This document shows, piece by piece, positions 16,746-25,114 of a DNA stretch of 64,000 nt. The DNA lies in NCBI RefSeq assembly GCF_046244365.1, contig NZ_CP176395.1:1674001-1738000 (forward strand), given 5' to 3'. Numbering within the stretch: the first letter of the stretch is position 1; each line of letters opens with the position of its first letter. The notes below the pieces were generated by a model. The model saw only the letters and a list, made by a program, of their open reading frames with translations. It did not search any database and was not told the DNA's origin. The stretch comes from Paenibacillus_V sp046244365. GTDB lineage: Bacteria; Bacillota; Bacilli; Paenibacillales; NBRC-103111. Both the position numbers and the translations under genes were made by a program.

Positions 16746-16825
16746 CCTACCAGTTTGTAAGCGCATAATTTTAGTGTTGACACATTCATTCGAGGGAGGT
16801 ATAGTTGTTTCTAAACTGGTAGGCA
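16746..16825. repeat. 12-bp inverted repeats flanking a promoter
   Basis: GCCTACCAGTTT (16746-16757) and its exact reverse complement AAACTGGTAGGC (16814-16825) bracket the promoter of sugar operon 1 with 56 bp between the arms. Confidence 0.85.
16778..16806 (+). promoter_or_regulatory. Strong predicted promoter of sugar operon 1
   Basis: Perfect TTGACA (16778-16783), 17-bp spacer, TATAGT (16801-16806). Transcription would begin near 16813, at the right inverted-repeat arm, leaving a leader of about 110 nt before the permease. Confidence 0.75.
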
Positions 16826-16921
16826 ACCGGTATGTAACAAGTGATCGACGAAAGCAGGGGGCTCTATAGCACGAGAACGGCTATGAAACGAGTATCGCAA
16901 GATCATCAACAGGGGAGGCAT

Positions 16922-17890
16922 ATGTCGAATATGAAGGATTTGCTCGTTATGGGGCAAGAAACACGAACGGTTCCCGGACGATGGGAGAAGCTGAAACGGA
17001 GAATGTGGCGCGAACGATTCGTGTATTTGCTGCTGCTTCCCGGAGCGCTGTACTATCTCGTCTACAAATATGTTCCGATGGCCGGTCTTATCATCGCCTT
17101 TCAGGATTTCAACCCGTTCAACGAAAGCATTTGGGCGAACGAATGGGTAGGTCTTCATTATTTCGCTAGAATTTTCGAGGACGCGGAAGTCGTCAAAGTC
17201 ATTTGGAATACGCTGCAGATCGCTTTTCTGCAAATTTTCATGGCGTTTCCGATATCGATCGTACTTGCGCTCATGCTTAACGAAGTAAAGAACGGCACGT
17301 ATAAGCGGATCGTCCAATCGATGGTGTATTTGCCGCATTTTCTGTCGTGGGTCGTAGTCGCCGGTATTTTCGTCGTTTTTCTGCGCGGCGAGGGCTTGAT
17401 CAACACGTTTCTGGTTCAGGAGCTGAAATGGGATCCCATTCCATTCCTGACCGACCCGGCTTTGTTCAAGCCGGTCATCATTTTGCAGATCATTTGGAAG
17501 GAGTCCGGCTGGAGCACCATCATTTTTCTGGCGGCGCTGGCGGGCGTCAATCCTTCGCTTTACGAAGCGGCGGTCATCGACGGGGCGAACCGCTGGCGGC
17601 AGCTGTGGCATGTTACGCTTCCGGCGATCCGCAGCGTCATCATTATCCTGTTCATCCTCCGTCTGGGGAATGTGCTGGATACAGGCTTCGAGCAAATTTT
17701 CCTCATGCTGAATCCTTTCAATATGGAGTCCGGGAACGTCCTGGATACTTACGTGTACTATAAGGGCATTCAGCAAGGCGACGTCAGCTTCGCAACCGCA
17801 GTCGGCATGTTCAAGGGACTGGTCGGACTGGTGCTTGTGGTGCTGGCCAACCGAGCTGCCAAACGGTTCGGCGAGGACGGCTTATACTAG
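16922..17890 (+). CDS. Carbohydrate ABC transporter permease 1 (LplB/YtcP type)
   Basis: About 322 residues with six membrane helices and a characteristic N-terminal segment (RFVYLLLLPGALYYLVYKYV, PMAGLIIAFQDFNPF). The EAA loop for ATPase coupling is YEAAVIDGANRWRQLWHVTL followed by P. The subfamily is the LplB-like group of oligosaccharide importers that share a distant MsmX-type ATPase, and no ATPase gene is present here. ATG 16922 follows GGGGAGG; the frame back to GTG 16841 is longer but unsupported. It is first in an operon with permease 2 and the binding lipoprotein, driven by the promoter at 16778. Confidence 0.93.
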   Translation: MSNMKDLLVMGQETRTVPGRWEKLKRRMWRERFVYLLLLPGALYYLVYKYVPMAGLIIAFQDFNPFNESIWANEWVGLHYFARIFEDAEVVKVIWNTLQIAFLQIFMAFPISIVLALMLNEVKNGTYKRIVQSMVYLPHFLSWVVVAGIFVVFLRGEGLINTFLVQELKWDPIPFLTDPALFKPVIILQIIWKESGWSTIIFLAALAGVNPSLYEAAVIDGANRWRQLWHVTLPAIRSVIIILFILRLGNVLDTGFEQIFLMLNPFNMESGNVLDTYVYYKGIQQGDVSFATAVGMFKGLVGLVLVVLANRAAKRFGEDGLY

Positions 17891-17915
17891 GACGAAAAGG
17901 TGTGACACACAGAGG

Positions 17916-18794
17916 ATGAACAATCGATCCGTATCCGAAAAAATAACCGACGGCATCAACGTCGCGCTGCTGCTCGTTATCGCCGCTTCGATGCTGTTTC
18001 CTTTCATTCATATTTTTGCCGTATCTTTCTCTTCGCTTAAGGATGTGCTGGAGCGGGACCTGATCATGTGGCCGCGGGAATGGGTGACGGACGCGTACGC
18101 GACCATACTGTCATCCAAAAATTTTATCCGTTCCCTTGGCGTCACGGCCTACGTTACGATCGTCGGAACGCTGGTCAACTTATTTTTCACATCGACGATG
18201 GCTTACGCGCTTACCCGCAATGCGCTCGGACAACGCACCATGTTGATGCTGATCGTGTTCACGATCTTATTTTCCGCAGGCATGATCCCGACGTATTTAA
18301 TCGTCAAAGAGACGGGACTCATCAATTCGCTATGGGCATTGATCATTCCGGGGGCGATCAGTTCCTTTAACCTTATCGTCATCCGGCAGTTTTTCCTAAG
18401 CATTCCGAACGAGCTGAACGAAGCCGCGCTTATCGACGGCGCCAACGAATTGAGAACGTTTTTCTCGATCATTTTGCCTCTATCCAAGCCTTCGCTCGCC
18501 GCATTCAGCCTGTTCTACGCGGTAGGCCACTGGAACACGTACTTTGCCGGCATTCTCTATTTGAGCGATCCCGCCAAATGGCCGATTCAGGTCATCTTAA
18601 GGCAGATCGTCATCGTGAACGAGCCGACGGCCGCGCTCGGCCAGGAAGTCATGATGATGATGGAGGAGCCGCCGCCGCCGATTACGATTCAGATGGCCGC
18701 GATTTTGCTGGCGACGGTCCCGATTCTGATCGTTTACCCGTTTCTGCAAAAGCATTTTGCCAAGGGGGTGATGCTGGGCTCGGTGAAAGGGTAA
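17916..18794 (+). CDS. Carbohydrate ABC transporter permease 2 (LplC type)
   Basis: 292 residues with six helices, beginning ISEKITDG-like (NRSVSEKITDGINVALLLVI). It has the typical FSSLKDV and WPREWV periplasmic-side segment and an EAA loop NEAALIDGANELRTFFSIIL. The C-terminal end (YPFLQKHFAKGVMLGSVKG) is the standard signature of this subfamily. It forms the channel together with permease 1, from which it is separated by 25 bp. The purine site just before ATG is tightly spaced, so translation may be coupled to the upstream gene. Confidence 0.93.
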   Translation: MNNRSVSEKITDGINVALLLVIAASMLFPFIHIFAVSFSSLKDVLERDLIMWPREWVTDAYATILSSKNFIRSLGVTAYVTIVGTLVNLFFTSTMAYALTRNALGQRTMLMLIVFTILFSAGMIPTYLIVKETGLINSLWALIIPGAISSFNLIVIRQFFLSIPNELNEAALIDGANELRTFFSIILPLSKPSLAAFSLFYAVGHWNTYFAGILYLSDPAKWPIQVILRQIVIVNEPTAALGQEVMMMMEEPPPPITIQMAAILLATVPILIVYPFLQKHFAKGVMLGSVKG

Positions 18795-18882
18795 AGATCG
18801 CCGATAGCGGAATGCGCAGCATGAAGAGCCTAATGACGAACGTTATTGCTTGATGGACGAACATTTACGGAGGGGTGTCGCA

Positions 18883-20484
18883 ATGAATAGGAAAAAACTA
18901 GGGATTATGCTTATGGCCGCTTCCATGGCGCTTGCAGCTTGCAGCTCGGGAGGCAAAGACGAGCCCAAATCTTCGCCGGGGGGCGGAAGCAGCGCAGCGC
19001 CTTCTCAGAGCCCTGCGGCCAGCAGCAATAAAAAGCATGAAATATCGGGTATTACTTACGTGTTCGGCAATCCTGCGCCGGTGGGCGGACCCGGGCAGAA
19101 GGCGCTGAACGAGAAATTCAACGTCGATTACAAAGTGGAGAAAGTGCCGCAGGAAAATTTCGTTGAGAAGCTTACGGCCGTTGTGGCCGGGGGGCAGACG
19201 CCGGATATGATCGGCTTCCGTCCGAACGATCTGACTTTGTTCCAGAAATGGGCGAAGCAAGGCGCCTTCCTTCCGATCGACGATGCGACGATCGCCAAAT
19301 ATCCGACGCTTAAAGCGGTGCCGAAGGAAGTATGGGATCAATTCAAAGTGAACGGCAAAATATACGCGATCCCGTCCTGGGCGCCGATCGAAGGCAATTC
19401 CTTCATGATCCGCAAGGATTGGCTCGATAAATTGGGGCTGAAGGTGCCGACCAGCTACGAAGAGCTGAAGCAGGTCGCCATAGCCTTTACGAAGAACGAC
19501 CCGGACAAAAACGGCAAAGACGATACATACGGTCTTGCCATGGGGCAAAATATCAATCCGGATTTTGCGATGGGCCCTTACTGGCAGGCCGGCACGTGGT
19601 ATCATAAAGATAAAGACGGCAATTTCATTCCCGGCATCATGTCCGAGGGACGCAAGCAGCTCGTCCAATTTTTCGCCGACCTGAACAAAGAGAAAGCGGT
19701 TACACCCGATTTCGCGGTACTGAACTGGGCCGATACGAACGCGCAGTTCTACTCCGGCAAAGCCGGCGTATTCCTCGTCGCGCCGCGCGGCATGTCGCAA
19801 GCGTACATGGAAGGGCTGTTGAAGCTGAATCCTGGCGCGGAATTCGCCGTATTGGCGCCGTTCAAGCAGCCGGACGGCCATCAAGGCTTTACCGCCGGCA
19901 CCGGCTATGCGCGCTTTAACGCCCTGAACGCCAAGCTGGCCAAAGATCCGGAGAAATTGAACAAGGTGCTGGAATTGCACGATTTCTCCCGGACCTTCTA
20001 TCCGTCTGCGCAGCAGAACGCGGCCAACAAAAATTTCGACTTCTTCTACGGCGGCGAGGGAGCCGGCTACAAGATGGAGAACGGCAAGCGCGTCATGTTG
20101 AAGCCGCAAGAAGGCCTGGATCCTTCCGTATACTTCCAGGATAATACGAACTGGGTGCCGGCCGGGACGGATCCGGAATTCGATAAGGCGTATACGGAGC
20201 CGAAGCTTATCCAGGCAACCAAAGATTTAATGGCGCTTAATAAGGATATGAAGCATTTCTACCCGCCGAATTTCGGCATCATCTCCGAGACGGAAACGAC
20301 GAAAGGCGCCGAGCTGACCACCTTCATGATGAACGAGCAAACGAAGATGATCGTCGGGCAGCGTCCGATATCCGATTGGGACGCCCTGGTGCAGGAATAC
20401 CTGAAGCGCGGCGGAGCGCAAATCATCAAAGAAATGAACGACGGCATTAAAGAGCGGGGCTATAAAGACTTGCTTTGGAAATAA
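18883..20484 (+). CDS. Extracellular solute-binding lipoprotein of sugar operon 1
   Basis: 533 residues. It has a lipoprotein signal ending in MALAAC with the modified cysteine at residue 20, then a low-complexity Ser/Gly/Pro linker, then a large type 1 (LplA-like) binding domain. Recognisable pieces include GGQTPDMIGFRPND, YAIPSWAPIEGNSFMIRKDW, LDKLGLKVPTSYEEL and the Ca-loop-like DPDKNGKDDTYGL. It delivers an oligosaccharide to the two permeases upstream. ATG 18883 follows GGAGGGG by seven bases. A hairpin with a pyrimidine tail follows the stop, so the binding protein may be made in excess over distal genes. Confidence 0.94.
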   Translation: MNRKKLGIMLMAASMALAACSSGGKDEPKSSPGGGSSAAPSQSPAASSNKKHEISGITYVFGNPAPVGGPGQKALNEKFNVDYKVEKVPQENFVEKLTAVVAGGQTPDMIGFRPNDLTLFQKWAKQGAFLPIDDATIAKYPTLKAVPKEVWDQFKVNGKIYAIPSWAPIEGNSFMIRKDWLDKLGLKVPTSYEELKQVAIAFTKNDPDKNGKDDTYGLAMGQNINPDFAMGPYWQAGTWYHKDKDGNFIPGIMSEGRKQLVQFFADLNKEKAVTPDFAVLNWADTNAQFYSGKAGVFLVAPRGMSQAYMEGLLKLNPGAEFAVLAPFKQPDGHQGFTAGTGYARFNALNAKLAKDPEKLNKVLELHDFSRTFYPSAQQNAANKNFDFFYGGEGAGYKMENGKRVMLKPQEGLDPSVYFQDNTNWVPAGTDPEFDKAYTEPKLIQATKDLMALNKDMKHFYPPNFGIISETETTKGAELTTFMMNEQTKMIVGQRPISDWDALVQEYLKRGGAQIIKEMNDGIKERGYKDLLWK

Positions 20485-20506
20485 GAGAGAAGTCGTATCG
20501 GAATCG

Positions 20507-20545
20507 GTTCGGGCTGGCGGTAAGCAGCCCGAACTTCTTCTCTTT
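20507..20545 (+). terminator. Intra-operon terminator or attenuator after the binding protein
   Basis: GTTCGGGCTG / CAGCCCGAAC around an eight-base loop, followed by TTCTTCTCTTT. The next gene starts 16 bp later in the same direction, so partial read-through is likely. Confidence 0.65.
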
Positions 20546-20560
20546 CGGAAAGGGTGGAAT

Positions 20561-22450
20561 ATGATGAACAACGGCAATGGCGGGACGTCGTCCCGGTTTC
20601 ATCGCGTGGGGGTACCCGTGCGTGCGGACGAGACGAGATCGGCCGCGGTTTGCAGGGACAAGTCCGGAAGGGAGCGAATCGTGATCGTCGCGCGCGGATA
20701 TGCGCTGATCGTCGATCCCGTGTCCGGCGCTTGCCGGCAGCTGGAGTTTGAGGAAGGGAAAAGCGAATATCCGTACGCCGCAATGAGCGGCCGGACCGGT
20801 TTGTTTTATACCGGCGCCGGGCCGCTGCTTGCCGTATTGGATCCTTTTCGCGAAACGTTCGTATCCCGGCAGGAGCCGGTTCCCGGGGAAGTCGTATGCG
20901 GGTTTGCCTTCGCCGAGGACAAGGACAGGACCGTTTATGCTACGACGTATCCGAGTGTGCAATTGCTACACCAGGATCCGGCATCGGGACAATGGGAAAC
21001 GCTCGCCCAGCTGGACCCGGCGCAAAAATACGCGATGTCACTTGCAGCCGGCGATGACGGCTGGGTGTACGCGGGAATCGGGACGGCATCGGCGGGCATC
21101 GCCGCCTGCCGCGTGTCGGACGGCGCCGTTCTGGCTTTGTGCAAGGAAGATCGCGAGGTGCGAGGAAGCGGGCACGTACACGTCGGCGCAGACGGGGACG
21201 TGTACGGCAGGCTACCCGCAGACGATGCGGATATCGGCGACGACGCTTCAGGGCTTCCGGGCGCCCGATGGTTCCGGCTCCGCGGGGGCAAGGCGGAGCC
21301 TGTGGAGGAATCGGCCGTTTCCCCTTCCGCGTACCAAGGCTCGGGCTACCGGAAGCTTCACAAGGAGCTGAGCGAGGGCAGACGGATCGCGAGCTACGAG
21401 CTCGCGGACGGAGAGCTCGTCATCGAGGAGCCGGACGGCACCCGTACGGCACTCAAGCTGAACTATCTAGGGGGAGGCGCCACGCTGTCGCCGATGGCGA
21501 TGGGACCGGACGGCAATCTGTACGGCACGTCGAACCACCCGCTTCATCTATATCGTTACGATCCGGCGGAGGACAAGCTGCAAAACTTCGGCGGGAAAAT
21601 CGTCGAGCGCGGCGGCGGAGGCAACATTTGCGCTTATGCTTCGCAAGGGCCTCTTTTGATTGGCGCGGCTTATGCGGGAGGCATTCTTCATGTGCTGGAC
21701 ACGAGGCTGCCGATGTGCGGCGAGCCGGGCCCGACGCGCAATCCGAGGCTGGTGCATGCGGACGACCGCATTCACAGGCCGCGTTGCGCTCTTGCGCATC
21801 CGGACGGCGAACACGTCCTATATGGCGGGTTTCCCGGCTACGGCTCCGTAGGAGGGGGGCTCGGCATATGGCATATCCCTTCGCAGACCGCGAAGCTTTA
21901 CGAGCACTTGGATGTCGTCCCCTATCAGAGCTCGCTCGGCCTAGCTGCCCTGCGAAACGGCGACGTCATAGGCGGAACAAGCGTCGAAACGCCCGGCGGT
22001 GCCGACCCGATCGCGGGGGAGGCGAGGCTGTACCGCTTTTCGTGGACGGATAACCGCGTAACGGAGCGGTGGACGCCGATTCCGGGAGCCAGGGAAATTT
22101 CGCTGCTGACGGCGGATGCGAACGATCAAGTCTACGGGATCACCTCGGCTGCGACGCTCTTCGTATTCGATCCGCATGCGGGGACCGTTCTCCGCCGGCA
22201 GGACTTGTCCGCTTGGGGATCGATTGTCAGGAACGGCCTGATCCTGACTAGTTTAAGAGGGAAAACGGCAGTGCTCGGCTTGCTTAGTCGCGCATTGTTC
22301 ACGATCGATCCTGCGACTCTGGAGGCCGAACTGCTTGCCGAGCTGCCGAAGGAAGCGAGCAGCGGAATAGCGGTCCGCGAAAACAGCGTTTATTTCGGCT
22401 GCGGTTCCGAATTATGGAAATTTACATGGGAAGAGGGGGAGGAACAATGA
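20561..22450 (+). CDS. Cytoplasmic beta-propeller protein of unknown function
   Basis: 629 residues without signal peptide or membrane segment. Blade-like repeats run throughout, with phrases such as DGWVYAGIG, DGDVYGRLP, GPDGNLYGTSNHPLHLYRYD, DQVYGITSAATLFVFDPHAG and NSVYFGCGSELWKF. This suggests a seven- or eight-bladed WD/Kelch-like or SMP-30/lyase-like propeller. No catalytic residues can be fixed. It sits between the transporter genes and an esterase whose start overlaps its stop by 4 bp (ATGA), so it is probably translated with the esterase and acts on, or senses, the same imported sugar. GGAAAGGGTGG precedes ATG 20561; ATG 20564 is equally possible. Confidence 0.75.
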   Translation: MMNNGNGGTSSRFHRVGVPVRADETRSAAVCRDKSGRERIVIVARGYALIVDPVSGACRQLEFEEGKSEYPYAAMSGRTGLFYTGAGPLLAVLDPFRETFVSRQEPVPGEVVCGFAFAEDKDRTVYATTYPSVQLLHQDPASGQWETLAQLDPAQKYAMSLAAGDDGWVYAGIGTASAGIAACRVSDGAVLALCKEDREVRGSGHVHVGADGDVYGRLPADDADIGDDASGLPGARWFRLRGGKAEPVEESAVSPSAYQGSGYRKLHKELSEGRRIASYELADGELVIEEPDGTRTALKLNYLGGGATLSPMAMGPDGNLYGTSNHPLHLYRYDPAEDKLQNFGGKIVERGGGGNICAYASQGPLLIGAAYAGGILHVLDTRLPMCGEPGPTRNPRLVHADDRIHRPRCALAHPDGEHVLYGGFPGYGSVGGGLGIWHIPSQTAKLYEHLDVVPYQSSLGLAALRNGDVIGGTSVETPGGADPIAGEARLYRFSWTDNRVTERWTPIPGAREISLLTADANDQVYGITSAATLFVFDPHAGTVLRRQDLSAWGSIVRNGLILTSLRGKTAVLGLLSRALFTIDPATLEAELLAELPKEASSGIAVRENSVYFGCGSELWKFTWEEGEEQ

Positions 22451-23496
22451 AATACGTACTCTCGAGCTTGCATGCGGACAACGTTCCGGGGCTGCTGGAC
22501 GGAGTGGATACGAGGGAAGCCTGGGAAGCCGAACGCAGTCGAATCATGAGCGAATGGAAACGGTTGCTCGGTAATCCTCCTGTCGAGGGTCTGCACGATA
22601 AAAGGGGCAGCGGCGGCGGCTTCGAACGGCTTGCCGAAACGCAAGAGGAGAACCACCGCCGGCTGAAGATCGCTTACGACAGCCTGGACGGCGACCGGAT
22701 CACGGCCTATCTGCTCCTGCCGAACCGCTCCGGCGTGGAAACGGGCAAGCGTCCCGCCGTTCTTGCTCTTCATCCAACGTCGCCGAACGGGAAGGACGAC
22801 GTCTCGCTGGCTTCAGGCAGGGAAAACCGGACGTACGGACTGGAGCTTGTGTCGAGAGGCTATGTCGTGCTGGCCCCTGATTCCATCACGGCCGGCGAAC
22901 GGATTTATCCCGGGGCCGAGGCCTATCAGACGGCGCCGTTCTACGCGCAGTATCCGGAATGGACCGCCGTAGGCAAAATGCTGGCCGATCACATCCGGGC
23001 GGTCGACATTTTGGCGTCGCTTCCGGAGGCGGATGGCAGCCGAATCGGCGCCATCGGCCATTCGCTCGGCGGCTACAACGGCTGGTTTCTTGCCGGCGTG
23101 GATCCGCGGGTTCGGGCTGTCGTATCGAGCTGCGGCTTCAGCATGTTTGCCGGCGATCCCGATCCGAACCGCTGGGGGCAGCGCGATTGGTTTTCGCATT
23201 TTCCGGTTGTAACGGGGATGCTGGGCGAGGGCCGCATTCCGTTCGAATGGCATGAGATCGCCGCGCTTGCCGCACCCGTGCCGCTGTTCATGTGGAGCGG
23301 TATCGGCGACCGCATCTTTCCGAATTGGTCGGCGATAGCGGCGGGGATGGCCGACTTGGCCGGCTTGTACCGCTTCTTAGGCCAGGATGAGCGCTTCGAA
23401 TTTTGGATGGGGCCGGCAGGTCACGATTTTCCCGCGAAGGTACGCCAAATGGCATACGAATTCCTGGACCGGCATTTATTGACAAAGCCCTCCTAA
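22447..23496 (+). CDS. Alpha/beta-hydrolase, acetyl-esterase-like
   Basis: 349 residues with an alpha/beta-hydrolase core. Seen: the strand and oxyanion segment RPAVLALHPTSPNGK, the nucleophile elbow IGHSLGGYNGW, the acid region MWSGIGDRIFP and the catalytic histidine in GPAGHDFP. The N-terminal helical extension and the layout resemble the acetyl-xylan-esterase and glucuronoyl-esterase-like group (Abhydrolase_7 type), which removes acyl groups from plant or microbial oligosaccharides. There is no signal peptide, so it should act on imported material. ATG 22447 overlaps the propeller stop and has GGGGGAGG nine bases ahead. The acyl group is not known. Confidence 0.82.
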   Translation: MKYVLSSLHADNVPGLLDGVDTREAWEAERSRIMSEWKRLLGNPPVEGLHDKRGSGGGFERLAETQEENHRRLKIAYDSLDGDRITAYLLLPNRSGVETGKRPAVLALHPTSPNGKDDVSLASGRENRTYGLELVSRGYVVLAPDSITAGERIYPGAEAYQTAPFYAQYPEWTAVGKMLADHIRAVDILASLPEADGSRIGAIGHSLGGYNGWFLAGVDPRVRAVVSSCGFSMFAGDPDPNRWGQRDWFSHFPVVTGMLGEGRIPFEWHEIAALAAPVPLFMWSGIGDRIFPNWSAIAAGMADLAGLYRFLGQDERFEFWMGPAGHDFPAKVRQMAYEFLDRHLLTKPS

Positions 23497-23512
23497 CGAG
23501 TTGGCAGATATG

Positions 23513-23523
23513 GTATACTATAC
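23513..23523. promoter_or_regulatory. Palindrome over the -10 region of the GntR-SBP gene
   Basis: GTATA-C-TATAC lies 27 bp before the start codon within a TATACT/TATACAAT -10-like stretch; a possible autoregulatory operator for the winged-helix protein. Confidence 0.4.
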
Positions 23524-23550
23524 AATTATGTGTCACTAGGAGCGGTTTTT

Positions 23551-24987
23551 GTGTTAAAAAAACGCACAGAATTCGATGATCGTTACCAGAAATTCCGCAG
23601 CGAAATCCGCAATCAAATTATCAGCTCCGCGCTGAAGCCCGGAGATTTTCTCCTCTCGGAGGTAAATCTCAGCAAGATGTACAATTTGAGCCGGGATTCC
23701 GTACGCAAAGTGCTGGCCGAGCTGGAACTGAGCGGACTCATCGAGAAAATACCCGGCAAAGGAAATATCGTAACCGAAACGGAGCAGTGGAAGGAAGAAA
23801 CGGTATTAAAGCTCGTTTGCTTCGACGATTCGTACGAGAGATCGACGCTCCTGCAGCTGATCCCGTTATTCGAGAAGGAAAACCCGAGAATTCGCGTGGA
23901 ATTCTCAACCGTGAACGAAAACGGATACGGCGAATACCTTGCCGATAAATTAAGGGAAGACGAAGCCCAGGATATGATGATCATATCCGACTTGCATTAT
24001 CGAAAATTCGCGGATGCCAATCTGCTGGACAAGCTGCTCTCAAGCGATCCTTCCGAGTGGGCGCGCCAAAACGACATGTACCCGGAAGCGGTGAGCTTGT
24101 TTATGGACGGCGAGCATTTGAAGGCTGTCCCTTTCGTTTTTTCCCCTGTCGTGTATGTCGTCAATAAGAGCCTTGTGCCGGATGCGGATCGCTTATCGAT
24201 TAACGATTGGACGCAATTGTCCGAATTCGCAGTCGCCCATACGATTAGAGACGAGCACGACACGATTAAACAATACGGCTTCGGGTTCACCATATCCAAC
24301 AACCGCTGGCCGATGTTCCTCCTGCAAAATGGCGGCGGCATACTCGATGCCGAGAAGCGGTCGCTCTTCGGCAGCAGCGAAACCGTGGAAGCTTTCCGTT
24401 TTTGCTTGGATCTCATGTTTAATCGCGAGGCTTCTCCCGCGTCGATCTACGGGGGAACAAGAATCGTGGAAGACCTGTTTATGAAACAAAAGGTTGCGAT
24501 GATTATCGGCACCTATCATTATATGAATGAATTCGGCGCTCATTTTATGGATTGGGACGTTGTCCCGGTCGTGCCGGGGAACCGTACGAAAGCGACGCTT
24601 CTTCTGGGAGGCGCGCTTGCCATTAATGCGGGCAGTCCGAACCTGACGGCGGCCAAGCTGTTCGCACAGTTTCTTACACGTTACGACTCTCAGAAAACGT
24701 TTAAAATGAACGGCTGCACGATTCCCATTCTGCGAAAGGTTGCCGAGGATCAAGCGATATTCAATCCGGCGATCCATCCCAAAAATTATCATGCATTCGT
24801 CGATATGCTGCCTTATTCGCATGCCATCCAGAATCTCGGCATCGGCCAGCAGGACTTGGACCAAATACAGAAGGAACTCGTTCTGATGTGGATGAAGATG
24901 GAGGACCCGGAAGTTTCGGTCAAACGAATCGAAGAACAAATGCTTAACGAAAGGGCGGTAGCTCTTTTAGGAGATCGTTTGATGTAA
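23551..24987 (+). CDS. One-component regulator: GntR wHTH fused to a solute-binding-protein domain
   Basis: 478 residues. Residues 1-75 are a GntR winged helix (KFRSEIRNQIISSALKPGDF, EVNLSKMYNLSRDSVRKVLA). From about residue 85 to the end runs a full type 1 extracellular sugar-binding-protein fold (VCFDDSYERSTLLQLIPLFE, DMMIISDLHYRKFADANLL, GFGFTISNNRWPMFLLQNGG, AFRFCLDLMFN, KVAMIIGTYHYMN). It has no signal peptide or lipobox, so the domain has been recruited as a cytoplasmic ligand sensor. AGGAG stands eight bases before GTG 23551. It lies at the 3' end of sugar operon 1 with its own AT-rich promoter region and is the best candidate regulator of that operon. A strong terminator follows. Confidence 0.9.
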   Translation: MLKKRTEFDDRYQKFRSEIRNQIISSALKPGDFLLSEVNLSKMYNLSRDSVRKVLAELELSGLIEKIPGKGNIVTETEQWKEETVLKLVCFDDSYERSTLLQLIPLFEKENPRIRVEFSTVNENGYGEYLADKLREDEAQDMMIISDLHYRKFADANLLDKLLSSDPSEWARQNDMYPEAVSLFMDGEHLKAVPFVFSPVVYVVNKSLVPDADRLSINDWTQLSEFAVAHTIRDEHDTIKQYGFGFTISNNRWPMFLLQNGGGILDAEKRSLFGSSETVEAFRFCLDLMFNREASPASIYGGTRIVEDLFMKQKVAMIIGTYHYMNEFGAHFMDWDVVPVVPGNRTKATLLLGGALAINAGSPNLTAAKLFAQFLTRYDSQKTFKMNGCTIPILRKVAEDQAIFNPAIHPKNYHAFVDMLPYSHAIQNLGIGQQDLDQIQKELVLMWMKMEDPEVSVKRIEEQMLNERAVALLGDRLM

Positions 24988-25024
24988 AGGTCTTGATACT
25001 CGAGGAAGCCCCCGCGGCTTCTTG

Positions 25025-25053
25025 AACGGCTGCCGCTCGGCAGCCGTTTTTTT
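25025..25053 (+). terminator. Terminator of the GntR-SBP gene
   Basis: AACGGCTGCC / GGCAGCCGTT with a GCTC loop and a seven-T tail, 38 bp after the stop. Confidence 0.92.
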
Positions 25054-25114
25054 GCGTTAGCTGGCGTCAATCCCGCGGTTTACCTGATGCGCCTTCGCTT
25101 TATCCTCCGCGTCG

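Noticed and set aside
16746..16825. The flanking inverted repeats as a transcription terminator
   Set aside because: The arms are 56 bp apart, enclose a consensus promoter and have no T tract in the plus direction.
18898..20109. 403-codon minus-strand frame opposite the binding-protein gene
   Set aside because: It is a high-GC antisense frame opposite a clear lipoprotein gene, with no ribosome binding site and no family resemblance.
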